Shown piece by piece: positions 35,561-46,465 of a stretch of 64,000 bases of DNA (position 1 is its first letter; each line of letters starts with the position of its first letter). Under the pieces are notes generated by a model that had not been told where the DNA came from, did no database searches, and worked only from the letters and a program-made list of their open reading frames with translations. Both the position numbers and the translations under genes were made by a program. The stretch is from Cyclaneusma minus (lineage: Eukaryota; Ascomycota; Leotiomycetes; Marthamycetales; Marthamycetaceae): contig JAKZHN010000006.1 in the NCBI GenBank assembly GCA_037179335.1, forward strand, positions 806,001 through 870,000, given 5' to 3'.

Positions 35561-36681
35561 CTATTTCTTCTCCTCGAAATAGAACTTTCCCAGTCCCCTC
35601 TCATCAGGGCTGCTCAAAGGCTTAGCTGCGCCCTTCTCGGGCTCACCCAACCTATCCTTCAGGATCCCCTCTGCAGCTTCCACGCCCGCAACAGGTGGTG
35701 GGCTCCTGACAGTGGTATCCACGAAGCTGCTTGTGCTATCCGTGGCCACAGCATCCACCATCCTCGCATCCCGTCTCTGCTCCATCGCGCTGCTTGCCGT
35801 AGTGGTCGCAGGGCTCGCATTGCCCTCTCTCGCACTCGCTCCCTGCACATACGAAGCCAATCCGCTTTTACCCAACGCTGGGCTCTGCTGAGAAGCATTC
35901 GCCGCAGCACGGGTATAGATCGGACCGCTGACAGTGCTGCCCGCTCCTTCACCAAATCCCACAAGCGATGCGCCTGCGTCGCTCATGCCGTCAATATCAC
36001 GATCGCCATATTCCGATTGGTCCATGGCGGAAACGCTCATGCGGTCGGGCTCGCTGGTGACAACGGACATCTTGTCACCGAAGTCGCCCTCGTTTTCGGT
36101 CTCGCTCGTGTCCTTGTCCATGTCCGTGTCGGTGTTGCTCTTAACATCCCAAGTTCCGCCAGTGCCTCCGCCTGCAGAGCCCGTGGCTGAAGCGGAGCCG
36201 ACGGTGCTGATCTTGGTGGTGTAGTTAGGGTTTCCGTTGGCGTCGAAGTAGCCGGGGATTTGGCCACCACCGCCTTGGAGGGCGGCTTGGGGGTTAAGAG
36301 ACTGGTTGGCAGCGTTGGGGTTTGCGCGGGCAGTGGACACGCGCTCGAGGCCTGCGAGACGGGAGATACGGTCGGCACGCTCGGCTTCAAGGGTATTGGA
36401 GGAATGGGAGTGAGCATGGTGGGGAAGGTTGGAGTTGTTGTGAGGGGCGCCTCTGTGGCCATCTTTGATGGCGGTTGTAGACAGAGCGGAGAGGGATGTA
36501 GTGGTTGATGTCGGGGTGCCACTTCAACGGAACAGTCAGCTATTTCGGGGTCGCAGGCGATAAGAAAGTCAGGGGCGTCACAGGGAAAGCAGCAGAGCTG
36601 ACGGGGGACTTACGGAATCTCAGACGGAGTGTCTGGATTTGAGGGAGGAGGGGGCAGGTTGACGAAGGTAGGTGCAGACAT
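35561..36681 (-). CDS. Conserved-type low-complexity fungal protein, function unknown
   Basis: Exons 36681-36614 and 36521-35561 join in phase to 342 residues. The N-terminus is a proline run (NLPPPPSNPD) followed by TSTTTSLSALSTTAIKDGHRG, a His-rich stretch (HHAHSHSSN) and a helical segment TLEAERADRISRLAGLERVST, which looks like the most constrained part. The remainder is Gly/Ser/Asp-rich and includes GQIPGYFDANGNPNYTTKIS and SLVGFGEGAGSTVSGP. The protein ends GLGKFYFEEKK. No membrane or enzyme motif is visible. I have the impression of having seen this N-terminal pattern in many Pezizomycotina proteins but cannot name a function. Confidence 0.72.
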
Positions 36682-37650
36682 GATTGCGATGTACTGACGA
36701 GAAGGATTTCGAGAGCTGTTGGAGGAAAGACTTCAATGTCGTGGAAGTGGGCGAGGTTGGAAGTACAAGCTCTTGGAAGACGGGCACGCGAAGGTGGATT
36801 GTCGACCAGTGGAAGTGAAGGTCCGGTACAAGGTTCAAGCCTGGAGATGGGTTGTTGGTCTGACTCGGATGAAACACCGAGTTGTGTTTCGGTTGGGTGC
36901 CAGGCTAAAGTCCAGCTATTGCAAGTACTTGATTTTGTTGTAGGCTTTGGGCACGCTGGCGAGTTGGACTTTTAGGCATTCAATGTTGGAGATGCAGATT
37001 GCAGCCTGGTGGGGAGAGAGGGGTCGTCCACACTCTTTGTGCAATCAAGGCCAGGGGATCGATTGCTTGGCGTTCGTCATCCTACGCTAGTACTAGCTAC
37101 CTAGGCGCCTAGCGAGCTACCCACCTAGGCTAGTCTCGTGGTGAGATTTAAGCTAGCTAAGCTGGAAACTCGAGTGGAACACCTAGTGATGTAGGCACCC
37201 TTTAGGCTGCTACAGACATCCAAGATAATCCGGCTAAGTCCAAGTCATCGGAGCATCATACATGGGACTGCGGCAATCTTTCACCTCAAAGTACAAAATA
37301 TTGAAGCTTCCGTTGCCGCATGTATCGTTGCTTTTGCGTTCCATCGTTAGAACTGCCGTCTATCTAGCAATGAGACGCTTTTCGGAAAACGCGAGCTCTC
37401 TGGGGAGCCACCTTCTCTACTTGATGGTACTCTTACAAACTAGACAAAGCCATCTGATCCCGCCCTCTACACCGTAATCAGGCCCATGCTCCATCCTCCC
37501 GAAACTCCCTCCCCAAAGCAGCAAATCCAGATGGAAGGAACGCCAGCCAGCCGTCGCCACCAAGCTTGCTTTTCAAGAAACGTTTTCAAGAAATGTGGGA
37601 CAATTTGGTGTTGCCCCTGGAGAACCGAAATATCATGTCCGCTCCACTCC
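36682..37650. other. Intergenic with a CTAG-rich patch
   Basis: No gene was found. Around 37087-37156 the tetramer CTAG occurs seven times in about 70 bp, including the palindrome CTAGGCGCCTAG. Confidence 0.45.
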
Positions 37651-40429
37651 TCAGTTACCACTACCGCTACCGCCATTCACCATCTGCTGCGGCGCATAAG
37701 AAGTCCCAACTCCGCCCATCGATCCCGCCTGAGCAGCACTACGGGCCTGCTGCTGCATTGCAGGTTGCATTGCTGACTGCTGCTGAGCCAAGTGCTGGCG
37801 TTGCCTTTCCACGAGCATCTGTTGTTGCTCGCTGGTCATCACCGTCTGGTAGCCACTCGATCCGAAATGGCTCCCGGTACTGGAAGACGGAGCGCCTGTA
37901 CCCATAGAAGCCTGAGCTGCCGGTGCTGGTGACAGTACTCCATTGCTCATAGGAGCAACGCTGCTAGCGTAGGACTGGCTGTACCGACGGTGGTCATACG
38001 CAACCGGCGCCACTTGTGGCCCTTGGTAAGTTCGGGTTTGGGGCTGGGTTTGGGATACTGGATATGATCCGCTGTACCCAACGGGCTTTTGCGGAGAGAC
38101 ATGACGGGCAGCATTGCTTCCGTTGCTGTTGCCGTAGCCGTAGCTTCCATTCGACACATTTGTCGCCCTCTGCGGGTAGCCGGCCATACGTGGATTTTGG
38201 TACTGCCCATTCTGGTGCGATACAGTTGGAGAGGCAACTTGATAGTTGTGGCTTTGTGCCGGGGTGTAGCTCGGTGTCGTGGGGTTTTGGAAGTATTGAG
38301 CTCCACTAGAAGATTGCCCGTAGCCTGTCTGCGAGGGTCTCGGGGTTTGGTGAGGGTACGTCGGCTGGAACCTTGGTTGTGACGACTGGTAAGCGACACT
38401 GGGATTGGGCCTCTGACCATAAGGAATGGTTGGCGCGGTTGACGGAATCCTCTGCGAGCTGCTGGTAGTCGCTCTGAGGGGAGTTTGAGTAGAGTAGTAA
38501 TTGTGGCCTCCGGAGGTCGACCGTGCAGTCGGAGCGAACTGGTTGCCGTATGAGGCAGAAGTAGAACTGCGATAAGATGTGCTTGCGCGAGAACTAGAAG
38601 CGTTCATCGCAGCCAGCTTAGCTTTCGCAGCCATCTCATCCTCCTCTACAACGCTCTTATGGTCTTCAAGGAGGATCGGCATCTTTGTGCTGATACTGAG
38701 GGCTTCAAGCTTGTCTGAGTTAAGCTTCGCAACGGCATATGGCGGAAGCTGAGAGATCATCAGAGCAAGCTGAGATTTCAGGATGTTGTAAGTGGCAATC
38801 TCCGATTCACTTGGTCCTGACTGGGCAGCGTTAGCAGGGACATCTCCCGCAGCCAGCGTGCCAGCGGAGCGGGGAGGATTGATAGAAAGGTTTCGGTTTC
38901 GCTGGTAGGAGTTAAGCGTCTCCAGGAGTTCCGAGATGCCATCCAGAACTTCCTGTGTGTCCTTATCATGAATCGGTTTCGACTCATGAGATGCCATCCC
39001 AAGCTCTGGGTCCAGCATAGACTCGTCCCATTCGTTGATTGCAGCTTCTATCTCTGCTTCGTCGAGGGTTTCCAGCTGCTCTGCGTCTGCGTCGGTCATA
39101 GTAACGTCAAGAGTGCCAGCATTGTCATCCGCCCGTGCGAAGGATCTTTCACCAACTCGCTGCCACCAGATACGATCCATCACAGCAGTAGGGGCAATTG
39201 CAGCCGAGTCATCCCTACTGGGCGCGAAAGAAGAGTAGGCGCTGCGGAACATAGCCTCCATCCTAGCAGCTTCCTGCTCGGCAGTTTCGCTTTCTGGCTG
39301 AGTGATCCGTGTGCCGCTCAGACTCAAAGCTCTTTCTCGTCGCTTTCGCTGTGGGTCATGATTTTCTACTACCTTGCTGTTGTAATCAAGCCACTGTCCG
39401 GTCGAGATGTTCTGGTTGGAATAGGCGGAGCTGCGTGATTTCACGGGGTCGACTGAAGAAGGGTGATACCAGCCTACAGACGATCCTCGCGTAGTGGCGA
39501 TTTTGGATGGCTTTGGCGGCTGCAGTGGCTGTAGCGACGCGGGGGCAGGGAAAAGCTCTCCTAATGTTGGGGTTGGCTTCTTCTTCTCATCATAAGCACC
39601 GGACGATTTTGAAGGAATGATTTGCGTAGTTTGGATGGCATTGGGCAGGCCACGCTCGAGAAGAGGCTGCGATTTCGGCAAGCTCGAGAACAGTTGCTTG
39701 GTATTTGTCGCGACATTGGCGGGAATGGTCAAGACTTTCCTGTGCTCGCCAATGGTGAGTGACTTAGCATCCTGTTGTCCAGTGCTCGATCGAGCCAGAG
39801 AGATGCCATTAGGCTGTTGCTTCGACGCGCGAGCGGCAGCGAATGATTTCTCCCTCTGGACTAACTCGGCGGCCTTGCTCTTGAATCGCTTGAGCTGTGC
39901 TATCGATTCAGACGACTGCATCGCACTCCTAGGATTCTTGGGATCAACAGCCTGGCGTGCCGCAGCAACCAGTGCGTCGCATGCCCTGTCAATATCGGCC
40001 AGGACATCTGCGAGGTTGGTGTATGTGCCAGCCTCGACATTGGACAGTATGGTGACGGCATTGTCGGACCTCCTGCGTTTGGGATCTGGCTCTTGAGCTG
40101 AGGAGGCTCGGGCGGGGAGGGTGTGGGTTAAAATGTCCTTGGCGGAATGCTCCCTAGATAGGTGTTAACATGGGCAGTGGTGGAGGAAAATGGGCGCGAT
40201 AAGTGCAGTGATCGTACCCGTTGAGGACTTGAAGGAAGTCAGTAATAAGGCTTGGCGAGTGCACTTCCTGGTGTTTGGGTGCGTCTTGCGCGACATGGTT
40301 ATTAGTGCTGGTGCTGGCGGGCCCATACAAAATGCTGTCCTCCTCGTGCTTGCGTTTGGCTGAGGCCGTGGAGTGCGCGGTGGCCAGGGCGGGGAAAGGC
40401 TGCGCATGGCCCCAAGTTGAGGTGGCCAT
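37651..40429 (-). CDS. Large Gln/Ser/Tyr-rich nuclear-type protein, function unknown
   Basis: Exons 40429-40218 and 40153-37651 join in phase to 904 residues. The second exon extends well upstream of its first internal Met (39921) without a stop, which supports the join (..DFLQVLNG-EHSAKDIL). The folded-looking part is residues 50-480. It has an N-terminal helical region with a basic PKRRRSD patch, a GWYHPSSVDP motif, STGQWLDYN, RRERALSLSG, a Glu/Ala helix ending in FRSAYSSFAPS, WWQRVGERSF, ISELLETLNSYQRNRNL and a LPPYAVAKL block. The last 380 residues are prion-like (Gln, Tyr, Ser, Pro, Asn). The pattern suggests a chromatin or transcription complex subunit, but I cannot name it with confidence. 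Confidence 0.75.
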
Positions 40430-40901
40430 CGTGGGCGGGATAGTAAGTGAGGTTGTGGTCGTAAAAACGGGCAGCTGGACTTAGGACGGCGGACGCGTTC
40501 TTCGCGACAGAGCTGGGGAGCCGGTCGGGGCTGGAAGGCTGGGTAGCACTGTCTGCAGTCGAAAATGTAGACGCGACCGGACCTCGAAGCTGCGGCGCTG
40601 AGCACGGCAAGACACCCGAGCCTCGCTTTGCTGACTATCTGCACAATGCACCGGCAAGATTTATCGGACAGGCGCGCTCCCGATAATTTTTGGATGCTGC
40701 ACTTGACTGCGCGGATGAGGTTGTGTGTAAAATGTCACGAAGTCCGGAGCCGCCTAAGAGCAAGAGCTCGCTAGCCCAAAGCGGCACCGAATCCCCACCG
40801 CCCTGGCAGAAAGAAATGATTGAATTGAGACTCTCGAATGATCCTCCACCCGCAATACTCTCTCTACCTATTAATTCTTCACACTTCTCCGACTCGCCAA
40901 A
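40430..40901. promoter_or_regulatory. Divergent promoter, unknown nuclear protein / UTP6
   Basis: A 472-bp gap between head-to-head genes must carry both promoters. No specific element is claimed. Confidence 0.5.
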
Positions 40902-42149
40902 ATGTCGGGCGTCAGTGACAAAGCCCGCTTCTACATGGAGCAGGCTGTTCCGCAGCTCCAGGAATTCGAACAGAAGAAAATCTTCGACAAGGCAAGTTTG
41001 CTCGACTCTCGCGCCGCCCGCACTACTAACAAATCGCTGCAGGAGGAAATCAAGACACTCGTGAAGAAGCGCTCCGACTTCGAGCACAAAGTTCTAGCTC
41101 GCGGCAACACACCTGTCGATTATGCCCGCTATGCTGCCTGGGAGATTTCGCTCGAGAAGCTGCGCATACAACGATGTCGGCGCCTCAAAATCAAGACCAG
41201 TTCAGCACACGCCGGCCAGGCACGAATATTCCTGATTTTCGACCGAGCAACGAAGCGCCACCCGGGTGACTTGGATCTGTGGATGAGCTACTTGGAGTTT
41301 GCGAAGGATGTGAAGGCTGTCAAGAAATTCAAAACTATTATGACGAAGGCATTACGGCTGCACCCTACGAAACCTGAACTCTGGCTGTATGCGGCGAGGT
41401 GGACGCTGGAGTATGAGAAGGATATGGCGGGCGCGAGAGGCTACATGCAGAGGGGAATGCGCTTCTGTACTAGGAGCGGGGTGGTGTGGGTTGAGTATGC
41501 GAGGCTGGAGATGATCTACTTGGCGAAGATTGCCATAAGGAGAAGGATTTTGGGGATTGACAAAGATCCGTCAAAACTTCAGATTACCGAGTCGGAAGAT
41601 AAGAACGGATTCGAGGAGGGCGCAGACATGATATCCTTAGCGGCGGGAGGGGGAGACGAGAGCTTCAAGTCGAGCATGGTGGAAGGCGTCAAGGTGGACT
41701 CCGAGGCTGTGAAAGACCCGATGCAAACACCAGCACTCAACGGAGCTATCCCCATGGCCATATTCGACGATGCACGCAAGCAACCCTTCTGGACACCAGC
41801 CGTGGGAGAAGACTTCTATGAGATGTTTTCCAACTTCACTGTGGTTCCAAGTTTACCGAAGATTCTACAGCATGTGGTGGATACCATGAATGAGGCTTAC
41901 GCAAACGATGCTTCGACCTGCAGTATTAATGTTCGCCATCACTTGGTTGGCATTGTGCCAACGTCAGCAGAATTCCCCTTGGCGCTGTCGACTTCATTGG
42001 AGAGACTGAAGGAGTCGAAAGAGAAAGCCAAGGACAGAGCAGAGCTGGCAAAGAGGATACGGAGATGGATGGAGCCGTTATCAGAGGTTAAGGGGCTCGA
42101 CGAGGCTGTTGTCACTGTGCTTTCACATACCCTTCGAAAGCTAGATTAA
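40902..42149 (+). CDS. UTP6: U3 snoRNP component UTP6
   Basis: Utp6 is part of the UTP-B subcomplex of the small-subunit processome, which assembles on nascent pre-18S rRNA in the nucleolus. The start MSGVSDKARFYMEQAVPQLQEFEQKKIF matches the Utp6 N-terminal domain, followed by KKRSDFEHKVLARG. Repeated HAT/TPR-like helices follow (IFDRATKRHPGDLDLWMSYLEFAK, ALRLHPTKPELWLYAARW, WVEYARLEMIYLAKI). Exons 40902-40991 and 41043-42149 give 398 residues. The intron between them begins GCAAGT rather than GT, has a perfect CTACTAACA branch site and ends CTGCAG. It is 51 nt long without a stop, so an unspliced reading also stays open. Removing it restores the conserved IFDK-EEIKTLVKKR continuity. Confidence 0.92.
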   Translation: MSGVSDKARFYMEQAVPQLQEFEQKKIFDKASLLDSRAARTTNKSLQEEIKTLVKKRSDFEHKVLARGNTPVDYARYAAWEISLEKLRIQRCRRLKIKTSSAHAGQARIFLIFDRATKRHPGDLDLWMSYLEFAKDVKAVKKFKTIMTKALRLHPTKPELWLYAARWTLEYEKDMAGARGYMQRGMRFCTRSGVVWVEYARLEMIYLAKIAIRRRILGIDKDPSKLQITESEDKNGFEEGADMISLAAGGGDESFKSSMVEGVKVDSEAVKDPMQTPALNGAIPMAIFDDARKQPFWTPAVGEDFYEMFSNFTVVPSLPKILQHVVDTMNEAYANDASTCSINVRHHLVGIVPTSAEFPLALSTSLERLKESKEKAKDRAELAKRIRRWMEPLSEVKGLDEAVVTVLSHTLRKLD

Positions 42150-42536
42150 TGAATCAAACAGCTTTTGTGGTCATCTGATCTTCGCCAAGCCTTTATTGAT
42201 AAATGCCTTGAACATAACTACGGTCACCGAGAAGCGGCGCCATAGATTCCCCAGCGTTCTTATGTCTGGAATACATTTCCCAGCCAACATGTTACTAGCT
42301 TTCTAGTGTCTGGAAAGCATTACCCAAGCTAAAATCCTAAGCGTTACTGAATCGCGAATCATCACATTAGACAGCTCACCTCAAAGCGCCAATCAAGCCC
42401 ATCAACGTCGCCGGTTTGTAGCGCGAGGTACTTCTTCGCCTCAGCACCCATACCGGAATCTCGTCCTTACAGTCTCCAAAAGAGCTCTACACACTACAAC
42501 CTCCACGAGTCCCGAAACCCTTCCAAATCCAACACC
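42150..42536. other. Intergenic, no gene seen
   Basis: This is the 3' flank of UTP6 and the promoter of the next plus-strand gene. A short duplicated phrase is visible, CCCAGC..TGTCTGGAA-type, around 42247-42317. Confidence 0.4.
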
Positions 42537-43176
42537 ATGGCCGCGCCCACTCCGCACCAAAGTCCCCTCGAGACGGTCATGTTTGCACCGCACCCAGTAG
42601 CAGATGCCGACGACTTAACAAGAAAGCAATTGTTCTGCAGCGCATTTGCGGAAATCAGAGAACTTCACAAGACCTTTATCACACACTATGAGAATCCCGC
42701 AGTATATTGCGCCCGCTCCCCTACAGTCTATCTATTTTCTAAATGCACAAATACTAAGCCAACATTTTTAACAGATATTCTCGAACCACCACGACGCCTT
42801 TGTGCTCTTTCTACGGAATGCTGCGCGCGGATCGGAGGACGAAATATGCGAGGTGGTTAGGAATAACTTTCAAGATGTTATTGACGACTTGGTTTGGATG
42901 AAGAGGGAGAATACAAACCGTTGGCTGGATTTGTACAGGTTGATGTGGAAGCGCAAGGCGATGGATGGTATGGATGGAAAAGAGAGCAGGAAGAAGGCAA
43001 AGGAATTGTGTGCAGACTTTTTGAAGTTGTGGAAGCGTGCGGGGGAGAGGTTGGATAGGTTGAGGATGAATGCACTCGAGCTAAGGGGCCTGGGGGTGGA
43101 GCTGGGGTTGGTGGTGCAGGAGGCGGATAAGGAGGTGGATAATGAGGATGCTTCCAGCTTTTTAGATGGAGTGTAA
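42537..43176 (+). CDS. Small helical hypothetical protein
   Basis: Exons 42537-42701 and 42775-43176 join in phase (..HYENPA-IFSNHHDAF..) to 188 residues. I do not recognise a family. The protein appears all-helical, with charged amphipathic segments: FAEIRELHKTFITHYE, EICEVVRNNFQDVIDDLVWMKREN, WLDLYRLMWKRK and LKLWKRAGERLDRLRMNALEL. There is no signal peptide or membrane segment. The clean intron (73 nt) and coherent helical pattern argue for a real gene. Confidence 0.68.
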
Positions 43177-43390
43177 AGGTGATGGGTGGGTTCGCGGTTG
43201 CTGAGATGTGCCGAAAAGGAGAAATACTAGGATTGGTTTCGGCCGTGGGATGCCATCCTACCCAGTATTCATTCCCTAACACACCATATCCAATGAAACC
43301 TGAATGAGCGCGCATCCATGAATCAAATAGGGAATGGCTAAATCGCATCTGGAGTTTCGAGAGCGCATACAGACTAAGCCTGTTCGCTAA

Positions 43391-43567
43391 TAATATTCCC
43401 AATTACTTGGGATACTCCCCGTCACTTGGAATACTTCCAGCTACTTTGAACATTTGAAATTACTTGGAATTCTCCCCGTCACTTGGAATAGTTCGAATTA
43501 CTTGAAATACTCCCAGTCACTCGGAGTACTTCCAGTCACTTCGAATATTCCAAATTACTCGGAAGTC
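43391..43567. repeat. 19-bp-period minisatellite
   Basis: At least eight consecutive units of exactly 19 bp start at 43405 (43405, 43424, 43443, 43462, 43481, 43500, 43519, 43538), with partial units on both sides. The consensus is about ACTTGGAATACTCCCAGTC. Units differ from one another at several positions but keep the A-C-T-[TC]-x-G-[AG] start. Two endings alternate irregularly, C(C/A)GTC and (G/A)AATT. The array lies in the gap between convergent genes. A related array sits at 62629-62798. Confidence 0.88.
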
Positions 43568-43830
43568 GTTTAGTTATCAAAAAAAAAGAACCCAAGCGGC
43601 AGCGGAGCTATTCTTGAATACCTAGGCTTGACCTGTATGCAATTGACCTGTATGGGATTTTAAAACTTCAGGTGCGATTTAGCGATTCCCATCAAATAAC
43701 GCAGACCAGTTTACCCAGGAGACGCCAAATCTACACATCCGCGTCAGTCAAATATTCGTCTACCACCAGCACCCCTTGAAACCATTTACTCACCACCGTC
43801 CTCTCATTCTCATACTCCCTCCTACCACCA

Positions 43831-44697
43831 TCAAATCTTCTTTTGCATCTTCGACTTCACCTTCGGCAATTCAAGGTCATACTTCTTAGCCATATCCTGC
43901 GCAAACTTCCTCCGCCCAATATTCCACAACTTGCGCAAGTATCTATCCGTATTGTGCTTCCTGCACAATTCTCTCGATTCCTCTTCAGTCAACGCATCAT
44001 CAAACGGGCCCTGATCGTTTTTCTGCGCATCGACTTCGCTGAAGTTTTGGAAAATTTGTGTTAGAACTTGCTTTCTTCTTCATAGTGGGGGAAAGAGCGG
44101 CGGAGGTTTGGACAGCGGTTGGATAGCAGCCAAGCAAAACTTACAACTGCTGGTATTGGAGTAAGGCTTGTTCTTGGGTTAGGCCAGCTCGGGGTATTAC
44201 TTTTTCTGCTGCTGCCATGACGACCTCGTTGTAAAGCCGTGTCCAGGCGGTTTTCTTGTTGTCTTCGCGATCGCTCCAACTCGACTCTACGATCACAATA
44301 TCATCTCCCTCACGGAACTTCGAAGCTCGAATCGCGGGGATTAATATCTTTTGCAGTTGCTTTTCAAGTTTGTCGATCGGATAGCGTAGTGTGACTTCGA
44401 CTGGACTGGCAATAATTTCAGTGGTTTGATGGAGAATTAGAAGTGATATCACCGGGCAGGTTGGGGTACGAACTTTTGCTTGTATGATTCACAGGTGACT
44501 TTCCCGTGCTGTTTGTCGATGAGTTTGGCGTCGAGATGCTTTTTCTTCCAGGCTTTGGCGTCGTTGAAGTCTTTGGGGGTGGGAAACTCGGCTTTGTGGT
44601 GCTTCAAACGTACTTGTATCGGTATGGTGACTACCGTACTCCGAGGCGGCGGCGGGGCCGTGAGAACGAGAGGACGGAGAGTGGTGAGACGAAACAT
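43831..44697 (-). CDS. Putative mitochondrial protein, unnamed
   Basis: Exons 44697-44453, 44405-44145 and 44038-43831 join in phase to 237 residues. The start ATG gives an Arg/Leu/Thr-rich, acid-free N-terminus (MFRLTTLRPLVLTAPPPPRS..RLKHHKAE) typical of a mitochondrial targeting sequence. The body has PVEVTLRYPIDKLEKQLQKILIPAIRAS, SSWSDREDNKKTAWTRLYNEVV and a strongly basic C-terminus (YLRKLWNIGRRKF, KVKSKMQKKI). The composition suits a mitochondrial ribosome-associated or RNA-binding protein, but I do not recognise the family. The 47-nt first intron is short but has normal borders. It is followed upstream by another mitochondrial-type gene. Confidence 0.75.
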
Positions 44698-45176
44698 GGT
44701 GGCCCAAAAACCGAGGTGATTGGGTTCCAGTATTGTCTTGAATTCTAGTGGAAGATAGTGGGCCAATGAGTCTGATATATATACCAGACAAACTGGCTAA
44801 TGAGTTCGGTATATATACCAACAGAGAGGATAGGGTGATCAGGGCCCGGTGGGGGGGTCTCGGCCAGGCACCGGCAGGCAATTGAAACCGTGTACCTTGA
44901 TATCGGCAGTACATATGTGCTCGGATGATAGAAAGAGAAGATCCGGCAGAGGGAATAGCCAATCCCACCGTTCCATAACACCGCCGATCTCAGTTATTGC
45001 TGCAAAGAATGTGGTGTTACCTGTTCGACAGTCGGCACGATAGGCTGCGGTCTGAATGAGGCAAGCGGGGTTGCAAGTTGTATGTTGCAGAGAATCCCTG
45101 TAGGCTGTAGCCGCCAAACCCCCGCAACATATCACTTGTCGACCCATAAATCATTACTACCCCATTCTTTATCTAC
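44698..45176. other. Intergenic, no gene seen
   Basis: A tandem phrase ATGAGT(C/T)(T/C)G(A/G)TATATATACCA occurs twice at about 44766 and 44801, close upstream of the mitochondrial-protein gene. Nothing else is supportable. Confidence 0.45.
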
Positions 45177-45997
45177 TTAATATGGGTTACTTCTTCCTCC
45201 TCCTTTGCGGGCAGCCTTCTTGTCGCTGTGCTTCTTCTTGAATTTGAGTCTTGCAGCATTGTCCGCTTGTTGCCTAGAATTCAAGTCAGCTGTGTCTTTA
45301 ACAAGTGTAACATCATATGTAGACCGACTGCGCCATCAGTCTCAAGCAGATCTCAGGCAGCGAAGAATGGATCAGAATTCGATGAGTCGGAGACGCCAAT
45401 CATGGTATCATCGAGCTGCGTCCATATAAACCGGGCGTAAAAGATGTCTGACTCACAGTTTCTCTACTTTCTTCCTTTGCCCAGGAGAAGTCTCGCCAGG
45501 GATTGTCTCTTTCGCCAAGTCTTTCAGCATATCGCCCAATCTGGTCCAGCATTCTTCGACATTCATCTGTTGCTTCCTTTGCGTCGAGGCTGAGATCCTG
45601 ATCGAGTCCGACGAAGCAACATAATACCGAGACTTTCTCAAAGGCGAATGAAGCAACTTTGGTATGTGGCCGAGCAGAGAATGGAGAGGATAAAGCAATG
45701 TGGCCTTGGAATCGGTTCTAGCAGAAGCATGAGCTGGCCTGTTCCAATAGACGGTTTCAAAAGTGCTCACGTATTGACATGCTGCCCTCCGGCACCTTGA
45801 GATCTGGAGAAGGAGATCTGACCGTGGGATCGAGGGATCTTGGTTGCTCCTGAGTCTTTTAACCATTTCCTGGCTGCTGATAACTCGGCTTCATCGAACG
45901 TGGCAGAAGCATTTGACGCGGCTCTCAAGAAGAACTTGCTCGTGTGAAATGTTCTGGATGAAGCCGCCTTCAAACTCGAGTGCCAATGAAACAGCAT
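45177..45997 (-). CDS. Mitochondrial class I release-factor-like peptidyl-tRNA hydrolase (GGQ protein)
   Basis: Proteins of this class (ICT1/Pth4-like, RF-1 domain only) hydrolyse peptidyl-tRNA on stalled mitochondrial ribosomes without stop-codon recognition. Exons 45997-45771, 45717-45457 and 45273-45177 join in phase to 194 residues, the right size for a domain-only member. The N-terminus (MLFHWHSSLKAASSRTFHTSKFF) is a mitochondrial presequence. The catalytic loop reads SFSRSQGAGGQHVNT (GGQ about 70-72). Downstream are SKATL and a basic C-terminal tail (ARLKFKKKHSDKKAARKGGG) that in this family enters the mRNA channel. The motif is GAGGQH rather than the commoner GPGGQN. The 183-nt second intron is long for this window, and an earlier AG was rejected because it breaks the frame. 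Confidence 0.88.
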
Positions 45998-46465
45998 AGT
46001 AACTGATAGCAAGAATAAGCGCTGTGACCTTCGAGTTTGTCACAACCTCGCTCGTAAAGCTCGGGTGCACGGACCACTATTACCCGTGCGCCGAGAACGG
46101 CACCAGGCACTACTAGCTTGCAAACTACATGTATGTTTGCGATCAATCTTGACCTTCTCGCTGCGAGATTGACAGCCTCGCTCACACTCGCCTACTCACC
46201 CAACTTCACCACTACACGCGCCTCTCACTCCGCCCTCGTAGAGCAACCTATCCCTTGAACCCCCCAGCGGATATGCCCTCTTGCTAAACCCTTTGTGGAC
46301 CCCCACGCTCGCGTCTTCGCCGACGACGCCTGCCAACTCTCCGTATTCCTCGGACCTGATCCCTCGATTTGCCTGCCCTCCCAAAGCCTCAAACCTGACA
46401 CTGTATCCCACACTTTGCTGCGGCGCGTCGTTCATGCCTCGCCTCAGCGCCGTTGATTTGAGCTC
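45998..46465. promoter_or_regulatory. Divergent promoter, release-factor-like gene / NAB3
   Basis: About 470 bp separates head-to-head start codons. Many short frames are present but none is supported. Confidence 0.45.
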
